From positions 1 to 13,283 of the forward strand of contig JALRJD010000215.1 in assembly GCA_023255165.1 (NCBI GenBank): a DNA stretch of 13,283 nucleotides, in the 5' to 3' direction. This document shows, in pieces, positions 7,027 to 13,283 of this stretch. Under the pieces are notes generated by a model. That model was not told the origin of the DNA, searched no databases, and saw only the letters and a list, made by a program, of their open reading frames with translations. Numbering within the stretch: the stretch's first letter is position 1; each line of letters begins with the position of its first letter. The stretch comes from Porticoccaceae bacterium (GTDB lineage: Bacteria > Pseudomonadota > Gammaproteobacteria > Pseudomonadales > Porticoccaceae). A program made the position numbers and the translations under genes.

Positions 7027-7054
7027 TAACTATTTTTTAACCCTGTTGTCTGAT
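7027..7054 (+). promoter_or_regulatory. Candidate sigma-E type promoter for mucD
   Basis: TAACTA (7027-7032), 16 bases, then TCTGAT (7049-7054). The -10 matches the sigma-E TCTGA exactly; the -35 matches only the AACT core. A better -35, GAACTA (7023-7028), overlaps it but is 20 bases from the -10, which is too long. Transcription would start near 7060, giving a leader of about 59 bases before the mucD GTG. DegP-type proteases are classic sigma-E targets, which supports the call. Confidence 0.45.
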
Positions 7055-7118
7055 CTATTCGAATCGCCTCACAGTATCTTTGCTACTTTTAAATTATTTA
7101 ATTGTTGGAGAAAACTTC

Positions 7119-8501
7119 GTGCTTAAAAGATTTTTTGTCGTTACGTCTTTTGCCTTACTTGTATTTAATTCCGTCGCCGCCATTGCGCAACTGCCGGATT
7201 TTACCGAGCTGGTTGAGAAGACCTCCCCCGCGGTGGTGAAGATCAACACCGTGCAAAAAGCGCGCAAAAGTGGACTTTCCCAGATACCTCAGGATCAAAT
7301 TCCGGATATTTTTCGCGACCTGTTTCAGCAGCGCGAGAGACGTCAGGCCGAGCGTCCGGTTATGGCGATGGGCTCTGGCTTTGTGATCTCGGACGACGGT
7401 TATATTCTGACCAACCACCACGTGATCGATGGCGCCGATGAGATTGTGGTGCGCTTTGCCGACCGACGTGAATTTAATGCCAGGATAGTCGGCAAAGACC
7501 GACGCTCCGATCTGGCGCTGTTGAAAATCGATGCCAACAATCTGCCAACCCTGAAGCTGGCGCAGCCAGATCAGCTCAAAGTAGGCGAGTGGGTGTTGGC
7601 GATCGGCTCTCCCTTTGGCCTCGATTACTCGGCCAGTGTTGGCATTGTCAGCGCTATTGGGCGCAGTATTCCCACCGACAAGGGCGAGAACTATGTGCCC
7701 TTTATCCAGACTGATGTCGCTATCAATCCGGGTAACTCTGGCGGGCCACTGTTTAATCTCAATGGCGAGGTGGTTGGTATCAACTCGCAGATCTACTCTC
7801 GTTCCGGAGGTTCAATCGGACTCTCTTTTGCAATTCCGGCCAGTGTCGCGCTGGGGGTGATCGATCAACTCAAGGAAAACGGCGAAGTTCAGCGTGGCTG
7901 GCTCGGCGTGGTAATTCAGGATGTGGATAAAGACCTTGCCAAATCACTGGATCTTGACAAACCCCAGGGCGCGCTGATTAATGCCGTGGGACCGGATAGC
8001 CCTGCGGACAAAGGTGGCATCAAACCCGGCGACGTGATTGTGCGCTTTGACAAGCAGCCCATTATTGAATCGGGCGATCTGCCTCATGTGGTGGGAATGT
8101 TGCAGCCAGGCAAGAAAGCCCAGGTCGAACTCTATCGTCAGGGCAAGTTGAAAAAATTAACCGTTGAGGTCGGCCGGCTGGACGGCGAGGATGCCTCGGT
8201 TGCCACAAACAATGATGGCAGTGATCGGCTGGGTTTGGTGGTCAACGATCTCAGCGATCGCGAGCTCGGCTCTCTGGGCCTTCGCGGTGGCGTGGTGATT
8301 GATCAGGTGTCGCCCGACTCGCCAGCTGAAGAGTCGGGCCTCAGCCGTGGCGATGTGATTTTGCAGCTCGGTTACAGTCGTATCGATGACACCGATGAGT
8401 ACGATCAGGTAGTTCGCGAACTTCCCAAAGGGACGCCGGTGTTAATTCGCTTTTACCGACAGGGCAGAGCAATTTCCCGAACCATTATTCTCACGCAGTA
8501 A
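7119..8501 (+). CDS. mucD: Periplasmic serine protease MucD / DegQ (Do family)
   Basis: A 460-residue HtrA-type protease and chaperone that removes misfolded envelope proteins; in Pseudomonas the gene at this locus is mucD. A signal peptide covers about residues 1-23 (V-L-K-R-F-F start, cleavage after A-I-A). The trypsin-like domain has the full triad: His101 in T-N-H-H-V-I, Asp131 in R-R-S-D-L-A-L-L-K, and Ser207 in N-P-G-N-S-G-G-P-L. Two PDZ domains follow, at about 258-353 (R-G-W-L-G-V-V-I-Q) and 365-455 (G-L-V-V-N-D-L; G-L-S-R-G-D-V-I). I chose GTG at 7119 because GGAG lies 8 bases upstream and it gives a normal signal peptide. A TTG 39 bases earlier would spoil it. It has its own promoter candidate, so it may be expressed both with and independently of rpoE-rseABC. 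Confidence 0.95.
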   Translation: MLKRFFVVTSFALLVFNSVAAIAQLPDFTELVEKTSPAVVKINTVQKARKSGLSQIPQDQIPDIFRDLFQQRERRQAERPVMAMGSGFVISDDGYILTNHHVIDGADEIVVRFADRREFNARIVGKDRRSDLALLKIDANNLPTLKLAQPDQLKVGEWVLAIGSPFGLDYSASVGIVSAIGRSIPTDKGENYVPFIQTDVAINPGNSGGPLFNLNGEVVGINSQIYSRSGGSIGLSFAIPASVALGVIDQLKENGEVQRGWLGVVIQDVDKDLAKSLDLDKPQGALINAVGPDSPADKGGIKPGDVIVRFDKQPIIESGDLPHVVGMLQPGKKAQVELYRQGKLKKLTVEVGRLDGEDASVATNNDGSDRLGLVVNDLSDRELGSLGLRGGVVIDQVSPDSPAEESGLSRGDVILQLGYSRIDDTDEYDQVVRELPKGTPVLIRFYRQGRAISRTIILTQ

Positions 8502-8543
8502 GTTGCCTGGCATTAAGCTGATAAAAAACCGGCCTAAATAAAG

Positions 8544-8571
8544 CTGCGCGCCCGAATAATAGGGCGCGCAG
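8544..8571 (+). other. Perfect 10-bp GC-rich hairpin between mucD and lepA
   Basis: CTGCGCGCCC (8544-8553) pairs perfectly with GGGCGCGCAG (8562-8571) across the 8-base loop GAATAATA, with a possible G-T pair beyond. No T-run follows on the plus strand, so it is not a textbook intrinsic terminator. It sits 43 bases after the mucD stop and 67 bases before the lepA start, and could be a weak or factor-assisted terminator or a 3'-end stabilising or processing structure. The rest of the 136-base gap shows no convincing promoter. Confidence 0.6.
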
Positions 8572-8637
8572 TCGATAGCACAGGGGCTGTAAATAGGCTA
8601 AACTCCGCTCGCATTTTTTACAGGCAGCAGAAAAACC

Positions 8638-10431
8638 TTGTCCGATCTTAGCCATATCAGAAATTTCTCCATCATTGCCCATATCGACCACGGCAAATCG
8701 ACTATTGCGGACCGTTTTATTCAGGTCTGTGGCGGTCTGACTGAGCGTGAGATGGCCGCTCAGGTTCTCGACTCCATGGATATTGAGCGCGAGCGCGGCA
8801 TCACCATCAAGGCGCAGAGTGTCACGCTGCCCTACACCGCGCAGGACGGCAAAACCTATCAGCTCAATTTTATTGATACCCCAGGGCACGTAGACTTTTC
8901 CTATGAAGTGTCGCGCTCGCTGGCCGCCTGTGAAGGCGCGCTGCTGATCGTCGATGCGGCGCAGGGTGTTGAAGCTCAGTCGGTGGCAAACTGTTACACG
9001 GCGATCGCTCAGGGCCTGGAAGTGATTCCGGTGCTCAACAAAATGGATCTGCCTCAGGCGGAACCGGAAAAGGTGATCAACGAAATTGAAAATATTATTG
9101 GCATTGAAGCCACCGACGCGGTGCGCTGCAGTGCCAAAACCGGAGAGGGCATCACAGAGATTCTCGAAGAACTGGTTCGTCAGGTGCCGCCACCGGTGGG
9201 TGATATCGACGCGCCATTGCAGGCCCTGATTATTGACTCATGGTTTGACAACTACCTCGGTGTTGTCTCGCTGGTGCGCGTTATGCAGGGCACACTGACC
9301 ACCAAGAGCAAGATTATCGCCAAGACCATCGGCAAGCCCCATGTTGTCGACAGTGTCGGCGTGTTCACGCCAAAGCGCAAAGAGACTGGCAAATTAAGCG
9401 CCGGTGAAGTGGGCTTTATGGTGGCCGGGATTAAAGATATTTTGGGTGCGCCAGTGGGTGACACCATCACCAACTTCAGTACTGCGGATATCGATGCGCT
9501 ACCCGGATTTCAGCGCGTTAAGCCACAGGTCTACGCCGGTATGTTCCCGGTTGACTCGGATGATTTTGAAGACTTTCGCGAAGCGCTGTCAAAGTTGGCG
9601 GTTAACGATGCTTCGCTGTTTTATGAACCGGAAAGTTCCGATGCCCTGGGCTTTGGGTTCCGCTGTGGTTTCCTTGGCATGCTGCATATGGAGATTATTC
9701 AGGAACGGCTGGAGCGTGAGTATGACCTCAATCTGATTACCACTGCGCCAACCGTGGTCTATGAAATTCTAACCAACCGCGGTGAGCTGCTGCATATTTC
9801 CAATCCCTCGGCGCTGCCTGACCCCGGGTCGATCGATGAGATGCGCGAGCCAATCTGCGAGGCCAATATTCTGGTGCCAAAGGATTATGTCGGCAATGTG
9901 ATCTCGCTCTGTATTGAAAAACGCGGTGTGCAAAAAGATATGCAATTTATTGGCGGTCAGGTTGCGATCCGCTATGAATTACCCATGAGTGAAGTGGTGA
10001 TGGATTTCTTTGACCGACTGAAATCGGTCAGCCGCGGTTTTGCCTCGCTGGATTACAGTTTTGTCCGTTTTCAGGCGTCCTCGCTGGTCAGGCTGGATGT
10101 GTTGATCAATGGCGACCGTGTCGATGCACTGGCGGCCATTGTTCATCGCGACAGTTCGCAACAGAAAGGTCGCACTCTGGCGGAAAAGATGAAAGAGCTG
10201 ATTCCCCGGCAGATGTTTGATGTCGCGATTCAGGCGGCCATTGGTGGCAGCGTGGTGGCCAGAACAACGGTGAAAGCACTGCGCAAAAATGTCACGGCAA
10301 AATGTTATGGTGGTGATGTTTCGCGTAAGAAAAAGCTGCTGGAAAAACAAAAAGCCGGTAAGAAACGCATGAAACAGGTCGGGAATGTCGAAATACCACA
10401 GGACGCTTTTCTCGCTGTGTTGAAAAGTTAA
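8638..10431 (+). CDS. lepA: Elongation factor 4 (LepA), ribosome-associated GTPase
   Basis: A 597-residue translational GTPase that acts on stalled or mistranslocated ribosomes and in 30S biogenesis. G-domain motifs are complete: A-H-I-D-H-G-K-S (14-21), D-T-P-G-H (80-84) and N-K-M-D (134-137). R-E-R-G-I-T-I-K is present as the switch I element. Domains II and III follow, then the LepA-specific C-terminal domain with the basic stretch KCYGGDVSRKKKLLEKQKAG. Length and sequence parallel E. coli LepA (599 residues). The start is TTG at 8638: the residues after it (S-D-L-S-H-I-R-N-F-S) match family N-termini, and no ATG fits; the ribosome site before it is poor. It is followed by lepB, its usual operon partner. 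The lepA stop overlaps the start of a 21-codon frame (TAATG). Confidence 0.98.
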   Translation: MSDLSHIRNFSIIAHIDHGKSTIADRFIQVCGGLTEREMAAQVLDSMDIERERGITIKAQSVTLPYTAQDGKTYQLNFIDTPGHVDFSYEVSRSLAACEGALLIVDAAQGVEAQSVANCYTAIAQGLEVIPVLNKMDLPQAEPEKVINEIENIIGIEATDAVRCSAKTGEGITEILEELVRQVPPPVGDIDAPLQALIIDSWFDNYLGVVSLVRVMQGTLTTKSKIIAKTIGKPHVVDSVGVFTPKRKETGKLSAGEVGFMVAGIKDILGAPVGDTITNFSTADIDALPGFQRVKPQVYAGMFPVDSDDFEDFREALSKLAVNDASLFYEPESSDALGFGFRCGFLGMLHMEIIQERLEREYDLNLITTAPTVVYEILTNRGELLHISNPSALPDPGSIDEMREPICEANILVPKDYVGNVISLCIEKRGVQKDMQFIGGQVAIRYELPMSEVVMDFFDRLKSVSRGFASLDYSFVRFQASSLVRLDVLINGDRVDALAAIVHRDSSQQKGRTLAEKMKELIPRQMFDVAIQAAIGGSVVARTTVKALRKNVTAKCYGGDVSRKKKLLEKQKAGKKRMKQVGNVEIPQDAFLAVLKS

Positions 10432-10496
10432 TGAGTCTGGCGGCTATGGTTACAGCGGCTGTCACAGAAAAAGGAGCAAGATCTCTATGGATCTAA
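10431..10496 (+). CDS. Possible 21-codon bridging ORF between lepA and lepB
   Basis: An ATG overlaps the lepA stop (TAATG at 10429-10433) and opens a 21-codon frame (M-S-L-A-A-M-V-T-A-A-V-T...) that ends with TAA at 10494-10496, just inside the lepB start. It spans the lepB ribosome site (AGGAG, 10472-10476). If translated by re-initiation after lepA, it would couple lepB translation to lepA. Chance is a real alternative at this length, and I recognise no conserved peptide. Confidence 0.2.
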   Translation: MSLAAMVTAAVTEKGARSLWI

Positions 10497-11218
10497 ATTT
10501 TGAGTTAATACTGACTGTCATTTTTTTGCTGTCGGCGCTGTTTTGGCTGTTGAACAAGTTTGTTGTGCGCCAGACTGAAGGTGCTGTGGAATTTGTTGGT
10601 TCCCTGGCGCCAGTATTGGGGCTGGTGCTGATACTGCGCTCTTTTGTCGTCGAGCCATTTCAAATTCCGTCGTCGTCAATGGTGCCAACCCTGAAGGTCG
10701 GTGATTTTATTCTGGTTAGCAAATGGACCTATGGCATCAGGCTGCCAGTGTTGCGCAATAAAATTATCGATGTTGAGTCGCCCCAGCGCGGCGATGTGAT
10801 GGTTTTCTTTCCGCCCCATGAAGACCGCTATTTTATCAAGCGCGTGATTGGCCTGCCGGGCGACGAGATTCATGTGTTGGACGGTGTGCTATATATTAAT
10901 GGCGAGAAAATGAGCCAAAAGGTTTTGCCGGACGAACCCTCCGCGCCGCGCTCGGTGGTGATGACTGAAAACCTGGATGGTGTTGAACACGCCATTCAAA
11001 AACGTCTATTGGCAACACGATTGAGTCAGAACTTTACCGCTGTGGTTCCCGCAGGGCACTATTTTATGATGGGTGATAACCGCGACAACTCCAGTGACAG
11101 TCGTGTCTGGGGGCCGGTTCCCGAAGAGCGGATTGTGGGTAAAGCCTTTGCTCGCTGGATGTTCTGGGACAAGTTCCTGAGCCTGCCAAACTTTGACCGG
11201 GTCGGCAAAATTAACTAG
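10487..11218 (+). CDS. lepB: Signal peptidase I (leader peptidase)
   Basis: A 243-residue inner-membrane serine protease that removes signal peptides from Sec- and Tat-exported proteins. The Ser/Lys dyad is visible: Ser64 in P-S-S-S-M-V-P-T (box B) and Lys118 in R-Y-F-I-K-R-V-I-G-L-P-G-D (box D). Box E, G-D-N-R-D-N-S-S-D-S-R, is at 196-206. Two N-terminal membrane spans lie at about 5-23 and 36-52, with the catalytic domain in the periplasm. The protein is shorter than E. coli LepB (324 residues) because the extended beta-domain insertions are smaller; most bacterial homologues are this size. The ATG at 10487 has AGGAG ten bases upstream. Exported products encoded in the window, such as RseB and MucD, would be substrates. 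Confidence 0.97.
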   Translation: MDLNFELILTVIFLLSALFWLLNKFVVRQTEGAVEFVGSLAPVLGLVLILRSFVVEPFQIPSSSMVPTLKVGDFILVSKWTYGIRLPVLRNKIIDVESPQRGDVMVFFPPHEDRYFIKRVIGLPGDEIHVLDGVLYINGEKMSQKVLPDEPSAPRSVVMTENLDGVEHAIQKRLLATRLSQNFTAVVPAGHYFMMGDNRDNSSDSRVWGPVPEERIVGKAFARWMFWDKFLSLPNFDRVGKIN

Positions 11219-11265
11219 ACATAGAGGCATTTGTCGACAGTCTATAAAAATAAATTAGTTTAAAG

Positions 11266-11283
11266 ACACTGTCATAGCAGTGT
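11266..11283 (+). other. Small inverted repeat between lepB and the DUF4845 gene
   Basis: ACACTG-TCATAG-CAGTGT can form a 6-bp stem with a 6-base loop in the 111-base gap after lepB. No T-run follows, so it is not a terminator. An operator is possible, but nothing identifies a binding protein. The rest of the gap is AT-rich near 11243-11262 without a clear promoter. Confidence 0.3.
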
Positions 11284-11329
11284 GGCGCGATTGCAGGGAG
11301 TGATCCAACAGGCGAACAGGGAGAGCGAT

Positions 11330-11728
11330 ATGAATATAAACAGTTACAGGAAAAGCCAGAAACAAAAACAACTGGGCATGACCACACTGGCAACGCTTTT
11401 CGTGGTCTTTATAGCCGGTTTCTTTCTGACAGTAGCATTTAAGCTGGGCCCCCACTATCTGGACAACAGAATAGTTCAGGCGGCGATTACCCAGGTCGGC
11501 GATTCTGATATTATCGGCAAGTCCGACACCGAAATACGGCGAAAAATTGCCGATTTTTTTACCATAAATAATATTCGCGACATAGATATATCAAAAGTCG
11601 ATATAACCCGTGAAGCGGGCGCAACGCGTATCAGCCTTGACTACGAAAAACGTTTTCCCATGTTTGGCAACGTAGATGTAGTGTTAACCTTCAGCAACCA
11701 ATATGATACTGCGCAGCGACAGCATTAA
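11330..11728 (+). CDS. DUF4845 family membrane protein
   Basis: A 132-residue protein of unknown function. By position (lepB-X-rnc) and features it corresponds to the DUF4845 family gene that sits here in Pseudomonas. It has a basic, Gln-rich N-terminus (Y-R-K-S-Q-K-Q-K-Q-L-G-M-T), then one membrane span at about residues 17-38. The C-terminal domain of about 90 residues is extracytoplasmic, with the pattern K-L-G-P-H-Y-L-D-N shortly after the span and D-Y-E-K-R-F-P-M-F-G-N-V-D-V-V near the end. The GMTTLATLFVVF segment looks superficially like a type IV pilin start, but the overall family is different. I chose ATG 11330, with AGGGAGAG upstream; a GTG at 11282 would add 16 residues lacking a good ribosome site. 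Confidence 0.85.
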   Translation: MNINSYRKSQKQKQLGMTTLATLFVVFIAGFFLTVAFKLGPHYLDNRIVQAAITQVGDSDIIGKSDTEIRRKIADFFTINNIRDIDISKVDITREAGATRISLDYEKRFPMFGNVDVVLTFSNQYDTAQRQH

Positions 11729-11742
11729 CCTGAGGATAATTC

Positions 11743-12426
11743 GTGGCGAGCAGTGCCAGGCAACTCCAGGATCGCCTGCAGTATCAGTTCAGCGATCAAC
11801 AGCTTCTCACTCTGGCGCTCTCTCACCGGAGCTGCGGCAGCAACAATAACGAGCGACTCGAGTTTCTCGGTGATGCCGTGCTTGGCATGACTATTTCCAG
11901 CTTCCTGTTCCAGCGTTTTCCCGATGCTCGCGAGGGCGATCTCAGCCGTATCCGGTCGCAGATCGTGCGCGCCGAATCCCTGGCTAAAATAGCCCGCAAT
12001 CTGAAACTGGGGCCCGAGTTATTGCTTGGTCCGGGTGAAATGAAAAGTGGCGGTCATCGCCGCGACTCGATTCTTGGTGACACAGTTGAAGCCCTGATTG
12101 GCGCCGTCTATCTGGATGCTGGCATCGCTGCCGCGGAAACCTGCATTCGCAACTGGTTTAGCGAGTCGCTGGATGCAGTGACTCTGGATATGCCGGTTAA
12201 AGACGCCAAGACCAGTCTTCAGGAGTGGTTGCAGGCGCGCGGCAAACCGCTGCCGGAATATCAGGTTGTCAAAACCGAAGGAGAGGATCATAGTCGCCTC
12301 TACACCATGAGCTGCAAGATCGCAGCTGTTGATGCCGCAGCACAGGCCACCGCCAGCAGTCGGCGCAGGGCAGAGCAGTTAGTTGCCGAAAAACTATTAC
12401 AGGAATTGGAGAAAAAAGGTGATTGA
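11743..12426 (+). CDS. rnc: Ribonuclease III
   Basis: A 227-residue double-stranded-RNA endonuclease that processes rRNA precursors and regulates mRNAs, including structured leaders. The signature N-E-R-L-E-F-L-G-D-A-V-L-G is at 36-48; catalytic residues Glu40, Asp44, Asp113 and Glu116 (L-G-D-T-V-E-A-L-I-G-A-V-Y-L-D-A-G) are all present. A C-terminal dsRNA-binding domain spans about 154-225 (D-A-K-T-S-L-Q-E-W-L-Q, then S-S-R-R-R-A-E-Q-L-V-A-E). The start is GTG at 11743 with GAGGA seven bases upstream, 14 bases after the DUF4845 stop. The end overlaps the era GTG start by eight bases, the usual coupling in this operon. Confidence 0.97.
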   Translation: MASSARQLQDRLQYQFSDQQLLTLALSHRSCGSNNNERLEFLGDAVLGMTISSFLFQRFPDAREGDLSRIRSQIVRAESLAKIARNLKLGPELLLGPGEMKSGGHRRDSILGDTVEALIGAVYLDAGIAAAETCIRNWFSESLDAVTLDMPVKDAKTSLQEWLQARGKPLPEYQVVKTEGEDHSRLYTMSCKIAAVDAAAQATASSRRRAEQLVAEKLLQELEKKGD

Positions 12427-12757
12427 TGCGCCAACCCACTGCGGCTATGTCGCGATTGTCGGCCGTCCCAATGTGGGCAAGTCAACGCTGCTCAATCATC
12501 TGCTCGGCCAGAAGCTGTGCATTACCTCGCGTAAACCCCAGACCACCAGGCACACCTTGTTGGGCATTCAGACCGAGGGCGACACGCAAATTATCTTTGT
12601 CGACACGCCTGGCATTCACACCAATCAGGAACGTGCCATCAATCGAGTGATGAACCGCTCCGCGGCCAGCGTAATCGCCGACGTGGATCTGGTGATCTTT
12701 GTCGTCGATCGCTTTGAATGGAGTGCGGCGGATGAGTATGTGGCGCAGTATGTGTCG
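12419..12757 (+). CDS. era: GTPase Era, N-terminal part only (broken at the junction)
   Basis: Era is an essential GTPase that binds the 16S rRNA 3' end and helps assemble the 30S subunit. Only the first about 113 residues are present, out of about 300 expected. Motif G1, G-R-P-N-V-G-K-S-T, is at 15-23; the switch region (S-R-K-P-Q-T-T-R-H) and G3 D-T-P-G (62-65) follow. The sequence runs on to L-V-I-F-V-V-D-R-F-E-W and D-E-Y-V-A-Q-Y-V-S. Motif G4 (NKxD), G5 and the RNA-binding KH domain are missing. Beyond this point the same frame gives a tail unlike Era (I-T-L-V-H-F-A-W...) and stops at 12814, while another frame encodes a different protein. The start is GTG at 12419 (V-I-D-A-P-T-H-C-G-Y), overlapping rnc by eight bases, with GGAG upstream. 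The break is most likely an assembly artefact rather than a true mutation. Confidence 0.93.
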
Positions 12758-12763
12758 ATAACT
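12751..12763. other. Junction between two unrelated sequences (probable assembly chimera)
   Basis: Era similarity ends and aspartate-semialdehyde dehydrogenase similarity begins within these bases, in different reading frames (Era codons through TCG at 12755-12757; Asd codons from GTC at 12754-12756). The two readings overlap by a few bases, as expected for a join at short shared sequence. There is no stop, promoter, inverted repeat or integrase gene at the join. Base composition shifts: by my count 67 of 120 bases are G or C at 12601-12720, against 51 of 120 at 12901-13020. Confidence 0.85.
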
Positions 12764-13283
12764 CTGGTGCATTTCGCATGGATCCAGAAGTTCCACTTGT
12801 TGTTCCAGAAGTAAATCCGGGCGATGTTCAGCGTCGTCCAAAGGGAATTATCTCTAATCCAAACTGCACAACGCTCTCGATGATTGTTGCAATGGGTGCG
12901 CTTCATAAGAAATACACTCTCAAAGAATTAGTGGTCTCTTCTTACCAAGCTGCATCAGGTGCCGGACAACCTGGTATCGATACTTTGCAAGCTCAATTAA
13001 AAGAGGTTGCTGGCAAAGGTTTAGGAGATGTAGCAGGAGATGTGCGTGCGGCAATCTCTGATTTGGGACCATTTCCAGCGCCGCTTGCAATGAATGTGGT
13101 TCCTTGGGCTGGTTCACTAAAAGAAGAGGGCTATACATCAGAAGAATTAAAAGTGCGCAATGAATCTCGCAAGATTCTGGGCATGCCAAACTTAAGAGTA
13201 TCCGCTACCTGTGTGCGCGTTCCGGTAATTACTACACATTCTTTGACAGTTCATGCCACTTTTGAAAAGGAAGTATCTAGACA
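12754..13283 (+). CDS. asd: Aspartate-semialdehyde dehydrogenase, internal fragment, actinobacterial type
   Basis: About 176 uninterrupted codons from the middle of Asd, the NADPH enzyme that reduces aspartyl phosphate to aspartate semialdehyde for lysine, threonine, methionine and cell-wall diaminopimelate synthesis. Visible blocks: V-D-N-S-G-A-F-R-M-D, then V-P-L-V-V-P-E-V-N. The catalytic N-P-N-C-T-T follows, with its Cys codon at 12865-12867, then S-S-Y-Q-A-A-S-G-A-G and N-V-V-P-W-A-G-S-L. Last come K-V-R-N-E-S-R-K-I-L-G and T-C-V-R-V-P-V-I-T-T-H-S-L. R-R-P-K-G-I-I-S-N-P-N-C-T-T and the W-A-G-S-L / S-R-K-I-L-G region look most like actinobacterial Asd. The N-terminal NADP-binding motif is missing at the left junction and the C-terminus runs off the window. 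The section is AT-rich, with many TTA, GAA and AGA codons, unlike the preceding genes; I infer a low-GC actinobacterium as its source. Confidence 0.9.

Noticed and set aside
7080..7118. Earlier TTG start for mucD
   Set aside because: It would put 13 residues before the signal peptide and lacks a ribosome site. GTG at 7119 has GGAG at the right distance.
11346..11460. Type IV pilin-like protein reading of the K-Q-L-G-M-T-T-L segment in the DUF4845 gene
   Set aside because: There is no conserved Glu at position 5 after the putative cleavage, and the position in a lepB-X-rnc block fits DUF4845.
12758..12814. C-terminal tail of the Era frame (I-T-L-V-H-F-A-W...) as a novel Era variant
   Set aside because: These bases read in another frame as conserved Asd sequence (N-S-G-A-F-R-M-D-P-E-V-P), so the tail is an out-of-frame artefact of the join.

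Overview
The window looks like a metagenomic contig from a marine-type gammaproteobacterium related to Pseudomonadales/Cellvibrionales. The gene order nadB (divergent) / rpoE(algU)-rseA(mucA)-rseB(mucB)-rseC(mucC)-mucD-lepA-lepB-DUF4845-rnc-era matches the order I know from Pseudomonas, and the protein motifs agree with it. I see no mobile element, CRISPR array, tRNA or rRNA. I also see no unrecognised multi-gene system: almost everything is conserved core genome.

Layout. Positions 1-337 hold no convincing gene but contain a tandem 81-base intergenic repeat (two copies, 86-base period) with degenerate partial copies after it. On the minus strand follow a small membrane protein (338-754) and the iron-sulfur/folate protein YgfZ (751-1533). 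Divergent from these is the sdhE-ygfX pair (1619-2345). It converges, with only 3 bases between stop codons, on nadB (minus, start chosen at 3971).

The nadB/rpoE intergenic region carries a nadB promoter candidate and a good sigma-E type promoter (4070-4097), consistent with autoregulation. Plus-strand genes then run without interruption: sigma-E, anti-sigma factor RseA, its periplasmic guard RseB, RseC, then the periplasmic protease MucD/DegQ, which has its own sigma-E-like promoter candidate. Together these form the envelope-stress circuit. They are followed by lepA (EF4), lepB (signal peptidase I), a DUF4845 membrane protein, rnc (RNase III) and era, a conserved translation, secretion and RNA-processing block.

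The main anomaly is at about 12751-12763. Era stops abruptly after its G3 motif (about residue 113 of about 300), and the sequence continues in another frame as the middle of an aspartate-semialdehyde dehydrogenase. That fragment is actinobacterial in character, AT-richer and different in codon use. With no intervening stop, start or mobile-element signature, an assembly chimera is the most likely explanation. The last 530 bases should not be assigned to the host of the first 12.75 kb without read-level support.
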